Translations under genes and position numbers: made by a program
Shown here: positions 1 through 8,010 of the stretch, one piece after another
Position numbering within the stretch: the stretch's first letter is position 1
How the letters are laid out: every line of letters begins with the position of its first letter
Origin: M3007 sp033764075
GTDB taxonomy: Bacteria; Bacteroidota; Bacteroidia; Chitinophagales; Saprospiraceae
Reading direction: 5' to 3'
DNA: 64,000 nucleotides
Assembly (NCBI GenBank): GCA_033764075.1
Contig: JANRJH010000029.1
Coordinates: forward strand, 1-64,000
The notes under the pieces: generated by a model
What the model was told of the DNA's origin: nothing
The model's database searches: none
What the model saw: the letters and a program-made list of their open reading frames with translations, nothing else

Positions 1-63
1 TTCACTGAACGTCCGCTGACGACTTGTCGATAATTGAAACTTTTTGTGCGCTGTCTTTGCCAT
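1..63 (-). CDS. IS3-family transposase OrfA, first 21 codons only
   Basis: This is the N-terminal fragment of the helix-turn-helix protein OrfA, starting MAKTAHKKFQ. It is identical to the start of the complete OrfA at 6547. It is truncated only because the window begins inside the element, so its intactness cannot be judged. Confidence 0.85.
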   Translation of the reverse strand, partial: MAKTAHKKFQLSTSRQRTFSE

Positions 64-105
64 TTTTGATTGACTTTTTTTGTCAACCTATTTTAGGCAC
101 ACACA
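1..105 (-). mobile_element. Left end of an IS3-family insertion sequence, cut by the window start
   Basis: The reverse complement of 1-105 is base-for-base identical to the first 105 bases of the complete IS copy at 6505-7887. It includes the terminal inverted repeat (reading TGTGTGTGCCTAAAAT inward from 105) and the first 21 codons of OrfA, whose ATG is at 63-61. The rest of the element lies outside the window. This copy points left, opposite to the copy at 6505. The identity implies recent transposition or gene conversion between the two copies. Confidence 0.93.
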
Positions 106-185
106 AATGGCGTGTACACTTGGTTATTTCGGATGACCAAACGTACACGCCATTCGACACTCGACACTCGACATTCGACACTCCC
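106..185. repeat. Palindromic element with 7-bp tandem units (TCGACAC family, copy 1)
   Basis: A hairpin core with arms AATGGCGTGTAC (106-117) and GTACACGCCATT, plus an inner pair TTGGT/ACCAA, encloses an 11-base asymmetric loop. It is followed by four heptads of the form TCGACAY. The matching heptads expected on the left are missing because the IS copy at 1-105 abuts the core exactly. It lies just past the stop codon of the minus-strand surface gene, where it could also act as a terminator. The same core recurs in opposite orientation at 32.68-32.73 kb. Confidence 0.85.
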
Positions 186-186
186 C

Positions 187-2955
187 TCACTCTACCACTA
201 TCTTTACCTGGTAAATGCCTCCACTCCGCTGCCGGCAATACAGCACGTATAGGCCGGGCGGCAGGTGCCCGACGGGTATAACGTCCACCCAGCCGTGGTG
301 TTCCATTACGGTTTGCCCCATGGTGTTGTGGAGGGCGATGTAAGTCACCTCGGCGGGCTGCGGGAAATTGAGGTGCAGCACGTCGTGCGCCGGGTTGGGG
401 CGCACGTCGATCGCCATGTTGGTTTGCCAGGGCGAATCGGCGCCCACACTCACGCCAACTTCAAATACAAAACCGTAGGTACAACCGGCGCCGTCGAACA
501 GCACCAGGGTGTAGAAGCCGGGAGCCAGGCCATCGATGGATGTGCTGCTGTCGCCTGTGTTCCAAACGTAGCCGAATGGGGAAATACCGCTCAGGACAGC
601 AAACTCGATGCGGCCGTTGGCACTGTCCACGTGCGTGGCGTTGATCACCGACGAAAACGTTTCCGGTACGGGTACGCCCGCAAGGTTCGCGGCAGCCGAA
701 TCGGTGCAGCCGACGGCGTCGGTGAGGGTAACCGTGAAGGTTCCGGGCGACAAGCCGGACACGTTCGCCTCCATAGCCCCGGTGTTCCACTGGAAGGCAA
801 AGGGCGGCTGCAACCAACCGCCGGGCAGCGCAGTGAACATTCCGCCGGCACCTGCGCCGCAGATCAGGGTATCGCCCGTGATGGAAACAGTGGGCGCTCC
901 AGAGGGAATGACAATGGTTTGTTCGCCTACCCGGCCGTAAGCATCGGTAAAGGTAAAGCGGTATGCACCCGCCTGAAGGCTGTCTATGCGGGCGCCGGTG
1001 TTGCCCAGTGCATCCGTCCAGGCGTACTGGATGGGCGGACAGCCGCCCCCAAGGGTCCAGTGGATAGCGCCCAGGTTGTTGTTATGGCATTCGGCGTTTA
1101 CCTGAAGATCATCGGGGCCGGGTATATAGGTGTGCTCGTGCGCCCCGATGTCCACCGTTCCCTCTTGTATGCGCGGCAGGCCGTTCAGATCGGTGAGCAG
1201 CCCCATGTTGTTCACCACCTCGTTGTTCCCCGCATTAATGCCCGGTGAGCAAGGCTGGAGGCGGTAATCACGGCCGGCCGGATCGACGAACAAGGGATCG
1301 GTTTGAAACAGCGTGGTGGAATCATACCGGGATGGATCCTGATACAGCACCCAGGTGGTGTCTATGCTGTCGGAAAACAGGCAGTTTTTCAGGGTGACGC
1401 TGTCTGTATCTTCGAAGATGAACCCGCTGCGTATACTGTTATTAACTACTTCATTGAATAGGGTATTGGCTATGTTGACTTTTACATTAGTAACGTGAAA
1501 CGGGATCGAAGCTAACTCCAAGGAAGTAGTATCCGCTGAAAAAGTGCAATTATGGATAGAGAGATTCGTTTCCTTATTTATATCTTTGATATCGAGGACA
1601 AAAAATGAGTTGGCAATAATCGTGTTTATTATGTTTATATCTCCGGTATCTTTGACACCAGTAGTTATTGCCAGGCTGGAGTTTTGAACAATGTTATCGG
1701 AAAACGACTGTTTATTTGTCGAGGAAATTGACACAAAAACATTACCTAAGCCATTGTAATTATCCAGAATTCGATTATTTTCAAATATAAAATAATTTTC
1801 TTTTAAAGGACTATTTTGCTCCCAACCAAATACCAGATTAGGACATTCACGGATAATACAATTTTTGAATGTTGATACCGAAATGCTATTAAGGACGATT
1901 AAGTTAAAATGAGGAACATTGCCACTAAATCCCAAAATATCAAAAAAAAGACATGAGTCATATACCACCCTGACATTTCCTTCGCTGACATTGTTATTAA
2001 TTAGTATTTGGTTACTGGTAATAGGGGTAATGTCTTGTCTCAAAAACGTGCAACCTACCAATTGGTACACATTCCAATGCGCGGATCGAACTTTCGGAAT
2101 ATACAAGACACTACCGCTATTGAAAATGCTCTTATTATTTTCAAACAAACACCCGCTAATCGTAAAGCTATCCGTTCTCTCCTGCTCCAACAGGTAAATA
2201 CACCCGCCGCGTGTAGCTTGGTTGCCGTAGAAGCGACAACCGTCAAAATCCAGCTCCCGATCCCACCACGAGGCGCCGTTTTTGTACACGGCGCCGCCCT
2301 GTCCGCTGGCGCAGCGGTTGTGTTGAAATACACATTGCTCAAATCCGGGCGACACCGACCCCGTGTCGCCGCCGTTGATGTACACCGCGCCGCCGTCGCG
2401 CCAGGCCGTATTGCGCTCGAACACGCAGTTGCGGATCAGCGGGTAGGCCTCGCCGTTGGCGCCATCTATGTACAGCGCCGCGCCCGACAGGCCGGGTTGG
2501 CCGTTCATGCCACCCGGTTGGTTGGCCAGCGCATGGCGAAACACAAAACCGTCGATGAGCGTGGTGCTGTCGGGGTGGTACAGGTACACGAGGGTGTAGC
2601 TGTTGTCGGTACTGTCGCCAGGAACACCGATGTCGCCGTCTAACACCGCCCTGCCGTCTGCGGGTCGTTCCGACAGCCCAGATTCCGTACCGGAAAATCC
2701 ACCATAAAGCCGCACCCCACTCAGTGGTTCGAAGCGCAGATCGCGGTTGCCCGTTTCCGAAGGGCGGTAGGTGCCCTGGGCCACCCACACCTCGTCGCCG
2801 GCCTGTGCCATAATCAGCGCATCGTGCAGGCTGGTGTAGGCATCGTCCCAGCTGACGCCGGTTTGCTGCCCGGAAGCGCCGGCGTTTACGTATATCCGTT
2901 GTTGCCCCAAAAGTGTCAGGGGAAGAAATGTGCAAAAGAAATAAAGGATTTTCAT
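187..2955 (-). CDS. Secreted beta-helix protein with T9SS type A sorting domain
   Basis: This 922-residue protein starts at ATG 2955 (MKILYFFCTFLPLTLLGQQ), a clear signal peptide; an upstream in-frame ATG at 3015 would bury the signal and is rejected. Residues about 20-560 look like the right-handed parallel beta-helix of choice-of-anchor Q and polymorphic outer-membrane proteins (AGDEVWVAQGTY, YGGFSG, then repeated NCxF and GGAVYI strands). Two or three SprB-like/PKD-like repeats follow (SGLSPGTFTVTLTDAVGC, DGLAPGFYTLVLFDGAGC). The last 80 or so residues have the T9SS sorting fold (RPNPAHDVLHL, LPPGLYVLY). The likely fate is export by T9SS and anchoring at the cell surface; substrate or partner unknown. 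The middle (1400-2150) is AT-richer than both ends, suggesting recombination in the beta-helix. Confidence 0.88.
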   Translation of the reverse strand: MKILYFFCTFLPLTLLGQQRIYVNAGASGQQTGVSWDDAYTSLHDALIMAQAGDEVWVAQGTYRPSETGNRDLRFEPLSGVRLYGGFSGTESGLSERPADGRAVLDGDIGVPGDSTDNSYTLVYLYHPDSTTLIDGFVFRHALANQPGGMNGQPGLSGAALYIDGANGEAYPLIRNCVFERNTAWRDGGAVYINGGDTGSVSPGFEQCVFQHNRCASGQGGAVYKNGASWWDRELDFDGCRFYGNQATRGGCIYLLEQERTDSFTISGCLFENNKSIFNSGSVLYIPKVRSAHWNVYQLVGCTFLRQDITPITSNQILINNNVSEGNVRVVYDSCLFFDILGFSGNVPHFNLIVLNSISVSTFKNCIIRECPNLVFGWEQNSPLKENYFIFENNRILDNYNGLGNVFVSISSTNKQSFSDNIVQNSSLAITTGVKDTGDINIINTIIANSFFVLDIKDINKETNLSIHNCTFSADTTSLELASIPFHVTNVKVNIANTLFNEVVNNSIRSGFIFEDTDSVTLKNCLFSDSIDTTWVLYQDPSRYDSTTLFQTDPLFVDPAGRDYRLQPCSPGINAGNNEVVNNMGLLTDLNGLPRIQEGTVDIGAHEHTYIPGPDDLQVNAECHNNNLGAIHWTLGGGCPPIQYAWTDALGNTGARIDSLQAGAYRFTFTDAYGRVGEQTIVIPSGAPTVSITGDTLICGAGAGGMFTALPGGWLQPPFAFQWNTGAMEANVSGLSPGTFTVTLTDAVGCTDSAAANLAGVPVPETFSSVINATHVDSANGRIEFAVLSGISPFGYVWNTGDSSTSIDGLAPGFYTLVLFDGAGCTYGFVFEVGVSVGADSPWQTNMAIDVRPNPAHDVLHLNFPQPAEVTYIALHNTMGQTVMEHHGWVDVIPVGHLPPGLYVLYCRQRSGGIYQVKIVVE

Positions 2956-3026
2956 GAGCAGGGATGTGTAAAAGTGTTCTTGGAGGATATGGTGTGAAAA
3001 CCACCGAAGAGGCACATCGCGCGGCT

Positions 3027-3081
3027 AACCCCACCGGTACAGTGCGACCCGGGCCGCTGTTTGGGTTGTACCGGTGGGGTT
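3027..3081. terminator. Perfect 15-bp inverted repeat between two minus-strand surface genes
   Basis: Arms AACCCCACCGGTACA (3027-3041) and TGTACCGGTGGGGTT (3067-3081) are perfectly complementary around a 25-base loop. The element follows the stop of the 3099-6056 gene in transcription direction and probably ends that transcript. It has no long U-tract, so it may instead be an mRNA-stabilising hairpin. Confidence 0.6.
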
Positions 3082-3098
3082 TCCTGTGCTTATTCTAC

Positions 3099-6056
3099 TC
3101 AGAGCCGGCTGGTCACCACCAATGAAAACTGTTGGGCGCCAAAGGCTGTTTTCACGTGCAGGATGTATGTTCCCGGCTGTAGCCGCGGCCAGGCGTCGGC
3201 GCCGATGGTTGTGTCGCCGGCGGGCAGGTCAAGCTCACGGCGATGCAGCACCCCACCTTGTTGATCGGTCAGTTGCAAGGTGACGGCGCCTGCTTCCGGC
3301 AGGGCAAGATTCAGGCGAAACACCCCCGTGTTCGGGTTGGGGTACACGCGGGCGCTCCACAACGGCGCCGGCGTTTCTTCGGCCCGTGCCGCTGCCGGCC
3401 TCACCGCTGCTGCTTCGCCTTGTTCCAGCGCAAAGCGGCGCGCCACGCCCAAGGTGTCGTAGGCTTCGGCGTACAACATCTGTTCGTCTAAGCCCAATTT
3501 TAACTCCGCTTGTTGATCCAGGGCCTCCAACTCCAGGAAAAACAAAGGTTCGCCCTCCTCGTAGGTGTATGTTTGCGCATCCGCGTCGAACCACAGCACC
3601 CGCACCTCTCCCGACGCCGGTTCGTGCCAGCCGTTGTTGAGGACGCCGGCCATCTCGGGGCCTACGAGCCGCACATCCTGGAGCCTGAACCGGGCTGGGT
3701 CGTAACGCAAGGCCATTTGCCAGCCGCTTGCCGTCAGGGTTTTCTGTGCGTACACCGGTACGGTGAGCGTCGCGTCTCCTTTGGCGGCTGGGTTTGTCTG
3801 CACCGCGTAGCCGATGCCGGCAGAGGCCGAGGGGGCCGGGCGGCTGTTCATGGCCGAGCCGTTCACATCGCCCACCTTTAGGGCTATAAAATCACCGACG
3901 TTCGATGCCGGAGGATCGTTGTCTACGGTAACTGCCTCCGGGAAAACCGTTTGTAATGGGTTGGCGGGGTTTGGGAACGCGAAGGTGGCATCGACAAAGC
4001 GCCATGATTTGTTGGCGGGCAATTGGGTATAAATGCCCAGGATTAATCTACGAAGCTCAACAATATCGAAGGTCGTAACTGAGCCACTTTTGTTTGCATC
4101 TGCTGCAATTATCTTGTAAGGGTTATCCAATGGCTCCAATACAAGAATATGCCTGGAAATCAGCACCAGGTCATACGTGCTCACGCCATTCAGATGGTTA
4201 TCGTCCTTGGTTGGGGTAAACACCTGCCCATTCAGCTCGCAAAGGCACAAGCTACCCGTTCCGGTGGTCGACACCCCGGAAAAGTTGCACCCCGTCTGGT
4301 TGGCCGCAAGGGTGTAGTTTACATTTTCCACCGTTGCGCTCGGGGTCTTCCATGGCCTGAATTTGTACGAAAAGCGTTTCGTACACAAATCGTCACTGCC
4401 AATATCTATATTATAAATGGACTCAAACTGGGGCAGGCATTCCTGGGTTCCGTTTTCCTCAATGAGGTAGGCGTCGTACACCTCCACCCCGGTAATGCAC
4501 GTTTCGCTGCCTTGAAAACCCAGACGGGCCAGGCTAATCGGACTGGACGGCCCTACGTTCATGGCAGCTCCGAAAATATCGATAGTCACCCTAAGTACGT
4601 CATTCTGACCGGACAAAGGTGCTGCGGAAATACACACAGACGGCGTACAGTAGTTGGAAGAACTCAGTGACTCGCTCCAGGATAAGGTGGCGCCTGAATA
4701 ATGCACGTCCAGCACGACTTTTGCCGCTTCATACGTTTTGGTCAAGGCAGCGTACAAATTTACATTGAAAAACATGTCTGTACATTCGTTTATCCCCGAA
4801 GGGATACTGAAAGATTCCTCTACCTTCACGGTATTAAACGGGCAGTTGGTTGGGCAGTCGCTGCTGTTGCCCCAGTCGATATCCCGCTTTGTTTTGCTTC
4901 CGGTATTGGGCGCACAACAAACCCCGCTTAACAGCATACGCCGAATATCGGTGATTTCTACAGTGGTTAAGGCACAATCCGATGCCAGTAATGGCCCGTT
5001 GAACACCAAATAAAACAGGGTATTATCGTTATCCGGTGTATTGGTTTGAAAAGTAATCAGTTCTATTTGTGCGCCTTTTGCGTACACACGCCTGTCCATA
5101 CTACTGTTTGCCGGCGGTTCTTTGTACAAAACAGTTTCTGTCATGGAAGGATTAACATATTGGATGAATGCCTCGCCCATGAACTGAGTCGAGTTTATTT
5201 CCATCAAAAAATCCAAAGCATCAATCGTGTAACTGGTGGGTGTAGCATCGGGTGAGGTCATGTACACCGCTACGCGCTTGCGATTGGGAAAATCTGTTGT
5301 CGGATCATCTTCTACCACGCCGAGTCGCATAGTCAACGAACTCAACGCACATGCGGATGGTATGGCCACACCTTTGCCGTTTCCGGTGCTGATCGCCATG
5401 TTGGCACAATCTGATTGCCCGGGATGTCGGAGCGTGACCTTTGTTGTGCTTAGCTCAACGGTTTCTCCCGGAACAGCATCCACGGCAACGACGAAAAGCA
5501 GCTTGCGGCCATAAACCGTCAGGCTAGTGGTTTCACCCGTGAGTCCGGAATAGTAAAAAGAAAATAATCCATCCGCCTCATCAACCGAAAAATCAAACGC
5601 ATCCGGGTTTAACGGGTCGTTCAGGGCAACCGGCGTGCATTCAATGGACCTCTTTCTGTTTAGCTTACTCAGCGCTTTGTTGGTGTATGAACCGGGATAA
5701 ACGGTAAGTTTGCCCAGTACCGACAAGTCTTCAATGTCAATGGTGTAAGGGCAGCCAGTCCCTGTGCACCCCGCGTCGCCATCGCGCTCCAGATATACAT
5801 AATAAAACAGAGGCGAACACGAAGTTTGGTCTTGACAATCGGCAGGCACCCCGGGATCGTTTATCGCCCCGGTCGGCTGCGGGGAGCTGTGTACTACAAT
5901 GTTCCAGTTGCAGTCGTTGGCACTTCCCTGGGCGTGCAAAGCACTTCGGAGTGCGAGACCAAACAGGAAAAAAGGCAGAACTAAAAGCTGTATATGCCAC
6001 CTAGTCGAACCTGAAATGCTGCGAATTAACGGATCGGAAAACAAATTTGCTCTCAT
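3099..6056 (-). CDS. Large secreted protein with dockerin-like cassette and T9SS sorting domain
   Basis: The 985-residue product starts at MRANLFSD (ATG 6056) with a long N-region and hydrophobic stretch ending ALHAQ, typical of a Bacteroidota signal peptide; the upstream ATG at 6128 gives an implausible leader. The first 550 residues resemble cohesin-like immunoglobulin folds, with many paired cysteines. At about 3850-4215 lies a dockerin-like module: KDDNHLNGVSTYDLVLISRH, then a Ca-binding-type loop ADANKSGSVTTFD, then KVGDVNGSA. A second cohesin-like domain and a T9SS type A tail (VYPNPNTGVFRLNL, LQPGTYILHV) follow. The dockerin module is nearly the same as that in the giant protein at 23-29.6 kb. 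Role inferred: surface-exposed matrix or adhesion protein. A nine-base G-tract lies about 107 bp upstream of its start. Confidence 0.88.
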   Translation of the reverse strand: MRANLFSDPLIRSISGSTRWHIQLLVLPFFLFGLALRSALHAQGSANDCNWNIVVHSSPQPTGAINDPGVPADCQDQTSCSPLFYYVYLERDGDAGCTGTGCPYTIDIEDLSVLGKLTVYPGSYTNKALSKLNRKRSIECTPVALNDPLNPDAFDFSVDEADGLFSFYYSGLTGETTSLTVYGRKLLFVVAVDAVPGETVELSTTKVTLRHPGQSDCANMAISTGNGKGVAIPSACALSSLTMRLGVVEDDPTTDFPNRKRVAVYMTSPDATPTSYTIDALDFLMEINSTQFMGEAFIQYVNPSMTETVLYKEPPANSSMDRRVYAKGAQIELITFQTNTPDNDNTLFYLVFNGPLLASDCALTTVEITDIRRMLLSGVCCAPNTGSKTKRDIDWGNSSDCPTNCPFNTVKVEESFSIPSGINECTDMFFNVNLYAALTKTYEAAKVVLDVHYSGATLSWSESLSSSNYCTPSVCISAAPLSGQNDVLRVTIDIFGAAMNVGPSSPISLARLGFQGSETCITGVEVYDAYLIEENGTQECLPQFESIYNIDIGSDDLCTKRFSYKFRPWKTPSATVENVNYTLAANQTGCNFSGVSTTGTGSLCLCELNGQVFTPTKDDNHLNGVSTYDLVLISRHILVLEPLDNPYKIIAADANKSGSVTTFDIVELRRLILGIYTQLPANKSWRFVDATFAFPNPANPLQTVFPEAVTVDNDPPASNVGDFIALKVGDVNGSAMNSRPAPSASAGIGYAVQTNPAAKGDATLTVPVYAQKTLTASGWQMALRYDPARFRLQDVRLVGPEMAGVLNNGWHEPASGEVRVLWFDADAQTYTYEEGEPLFFLELEALDQQAELKLGLDEQMLYAEAYDTLGVARRFALEQGEAAAVRPAAARAEETPAPLWSARVYPNPNTGVFRLNLALPEAGAVTLQLTDQQGGVLHRRELDLPAGDTTIGADAWPRLQPGTYILHVKTAFGAQQFSLVVTSRL

Positions 6057-6162
6057 GATATAGAGGATTAAGGTCTTGATTGGGATATAACAGCTACTGA
6101 ATATATAAAAATTAAAAACAACTGACAAGCCAAAATTGCTTATTTTAGTTCTTAAAAAGAAC

Positions 6163-6171
6163 GGGGGGGGG
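6163..6171. repeat. Nine-base G homopolymer in the upstream region of a surface-protein gene
   Basis: Nine consecutive G (nine C on the coding strand of the gene starting at 6056) lie 107 bp upstream of that start codon, in an otherwise AT-rich promoter region. Homopolymers of this length are prone to slippage. Any effect on expression is inference. Confidence 0.7.
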
Positions 6172-6504
6172 TAAAAATTTGGTTTAGAAACAAATTTTTC
6201 ATGGCTGTGGTTTTTTAGCGTACTGCAGGTTTAATGAGCTACGCTGTGAAGAGAAAATGTGTTGGTTCACTTTCCGCAAGACTTACACAGGAAGATTAGG
6301 CGCGCGCTCCGGCAATCCGCCACCCGTTCCGGAACCGGGCGGGCATTGCCTGAAACGGGCGTGTATCATGACTGTACAAAAGTACCCGATACTGCTCAAA
6401 AGCCCAAGTCGCTGGAAAAATATAGATGGCACGGCATGTCGAATGGCGAGTGTCGAATGTCGTATAGGCATGGCATACACGGGCTACCAAGCGTACACGC
6501 CACT
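6172..6504. other. Intergenic region ending in a decayed TCGACAC-family palindrome
   Basis: No coding sequence is evident. About 6311-6352 holds an imperfect GC-rich inverted repeat around GGCAATCCGCC and GGCGGGCATTGCC. From about 6437 the sequence has heptads (GTGTCGA, ATGTCG) and, just before the IS, one hairpin arm reading ACCAAGCGTACACGCC. This matches the arm next to the other IS copy at 106-158. Confidence 0.6.
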
Positions 6505-6546
6505 TGTGTGTGCCTAAAATAGGTTGACAAAAAAAGTCAATCAAAA

Positions 6547-6969
6547 ATGGCAAAGACAGCGCACAAAAAGTTTCAATTATCGACAAGTCGTCAGCGGACG
6601 TTCAGTGAAGCTTTCAAAAAAGAAAAAGTGTCGGACATAAAGAAGGGTCAAATAAGTATCCGAGATTTGTGTGCACTTTATCAAATCAGCCGTACCTCTG
6701 TCTACAAATGGCTTCATTTGTATGGCGAGGTTGAGGTTAGCACCAGAACAGTTGTACAGATGGAAAGCGAAGCATACAAGACCAAAGCGCTGCTACAGCG
6801 GATAGCGGAGTTGGAGCGGGTTGTTGGCCAGAAGCAGTTAGAGATAGACTATCTGAATGTTTGTCTGTTGGTTGCCGGCGAAGAATTCGGGTGCGACATA
6901 AAAAAAAAGTACGCACCGGCGCCCTTGAACGACTTCGGTCAGAACGACGACTCAACCATCAAAAGATGA
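6547..6969 (+). CDS. IS3-family transposase OrfA (helix-turn-helix protein)
   Basis: This 140-residue protein binds the IS ends. Residues about 18-60 hold a helix-turn-helix (FSEAFKKEKV, IRDLCALYQISRTSVYKWLH), followed by a leucine-rich coiled coil (about 80-105, LLQRIAELERVVGQKQLEID) as usual for IS3 OrfA. Near its end the mRNA has the slippery heptamer A-AAA-AAG (6903-6909), in frame with OrfA codons AAA AAA AAG at 6901. A -1 slip there would enter the OrfB frame and give the OrfAB transposase. Confidence 0.92.
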   Translation: MAKTAHKKFQLSTSRQRTFSEAFKKEKVSDIKKGQISIRDLCALYQISRTSVYKWLHLYGEVEVSTRTVVQMESEAYKTKALLQRIAELERVVGQKQLEIDYLNVCLLVAGEEFGCDIKKKYAPAPLNDFGQNDDSTIKR

Positions 6970-7847
6970 ACGACTTTTATCTGATAGCGGGTATTTCCAG
7001 GCAGGGTCACCACCAGGCAGTGCGGCAATTGGCGGCGGAAGTAGCCAAGGAGCCGGCCTACGTGGGTCTGATGTACGAGATACGGGATATGCACCCGGGC
7101 ATGGGCCTGCGCACGATGTACGAGCAGTTTCAGCCCGAAGGCATAGGCCGCGATGCGTTCATTGCGCTGGGCATCCGCGAGGGCTTCCGCCTCAGAGCCT
7201 TTGAAAACCCGCAGTTGACTACCAGAATCATTAAAAACCGCCGTTTCCCTAACCTTTTGGGGGGTAAGCGGTTTACAAATGTCAACCAGTTGTGGTCCAG
7301 CGATATTTTTTACTTCCCGCTCAATGACCGTCACTACTACGGCATCTTGATTATGGACGTTTATTCCCGTCGTATCATAGGCTGGAACATAGCAGACAAT
7401 ATGCGGGCAGAGAATAACCTGGCGGCACTGCAAAGAGCGTTCACCCTTCGGGGAGTAGATCATTACAGGGGGCAACTCATCCACCATTCCGATCGGGGGA
7501 GTCAGTACGTCAGTGATGACTACACTGAAACGCTGACCAACAAAGGCATCCAGATCAGCATGTGCAGAGAAGTACTGGAAAACGCACATATCGAACGGGC
7601 GAATGGAACAATTAAGAACGATTACCTCCGCCGTCGGGACATCCGCATAGAAACGCAACTATTTGCCGAAATGGAACGCTCGGTCAACAATTACAACCTC
7701 CGAAAACATAAATCCCTGGACATGACTCCTATCGATTTTGAAAACCATGTCAATGAACTTTCTGAAGACAAGAGAGGCATGTTGGAGATATTTTCATACA
7801 AACAAAATGTTGAAAATGATCGCCAATTAAAACTCGACTTCAATTAA
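6861..7847 (+). CDS. IS3-family transposase OrfB (DDE catalytic domain), read by -1 frameshift
   Basis: The frame is -1 relative to OrfA and overlaps it by about 108 bases, so the functional product is probably the OrfAB fusion. The open frame extends from 6861, but independent starts are doubtful; a fallback ATG is at 6966. The rve/DDE core is intact: first Asp in WSSDIFYFPL, second Asp in IHHSDRGSQYVS, Glu in NAHIERANGTIKNDYL, and the usual NNYNLRKHKSLDMTP tail. No internal stop or indel is seen, so the element looks active. Confidence 0.92.
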   Translation: MSVGCRRRIRVRHKKKVRTGALERLRSERRLNHQKMNDFYLIAGISRQGHHQAVRQLAAEVAKEPAYVGLMYEIRDMHPGMGLRTMYEQFQPEGIGRDAFIALGIREGFRLRAFENPQLTTRIIKNRRFPNLLGGKRFTNVNQLWSSDIFYFPLNDRHYYGILIMDVYSRRIIGWNIADNMRAENNLAALQRAFTLRGVDHYRGQLIHHSDRGSQYVSDDYTETLTNKGIQISMCREVLENAHIERANGTIKNDYLRRRDIRIETQLFAEMERSVNNYNLRKHKSLDMTPIDFENHVNELSEDKRGMLEIFSYKQNVENDRQLKLDFN

Positions 7848-7887
7848 CAATTCACTAATTCTTGTCAACCTATTTTAGGAACACACA

Positions 7888-8010
7888 GTGTATTACTCGA
7901 CACTCGACACTCGACACTCGACATTCGACACGGTCGGGGCACCATGCGTCCAGCCGCGTTCGTGTATTACTCGACACTCGACATTCGACATTCGACATTC
8001 GTCACTCCCA
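7888..8010. repeat. Two direct copies of TCGACAC-family heptad tracts
   Basis: Each copy starts GTGTATTACTCGACACTCG and continues as TCGACAC/TCGACAT heptads (7888-7925 and 7972-8005). They are separated by a 45-base spacer containing CGGTCGGGGCACC. The tract fills the gap between the IS right end and the stop codon of the M16 protease gene. Confidence 0.85.

Larger units (their letters stand above)
6505..7887 (+). mobile_element. Complete IS3-family insertion sequence, 1383 bp
   Basis: Terminal inverted repeats begin at 6505 and 7887 and read TGTGTGTKCCTAAAATAGG inward, continuing TTGACAA, with one mismatch in the first 26 bases. Two overlapping frames, orfA and orfB, are arranged in the 0/-1 configuration of IS3 elements, with an A-AAA-AAG slippery site. 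Flanking bases are CACT on the left and GTGT on the right, so I see no target-site duplication. This would fit recombination after insertion. Both flanks are TCGACAC-family repeat sequence. Confidence 0.93.

Noticed and set aside
7888..8010. Possible CRISPR array in the heptad tracts
   Set aside because: The units are contiguous 7-mers without unique spacers of constant size, and no cas gene is nearby.
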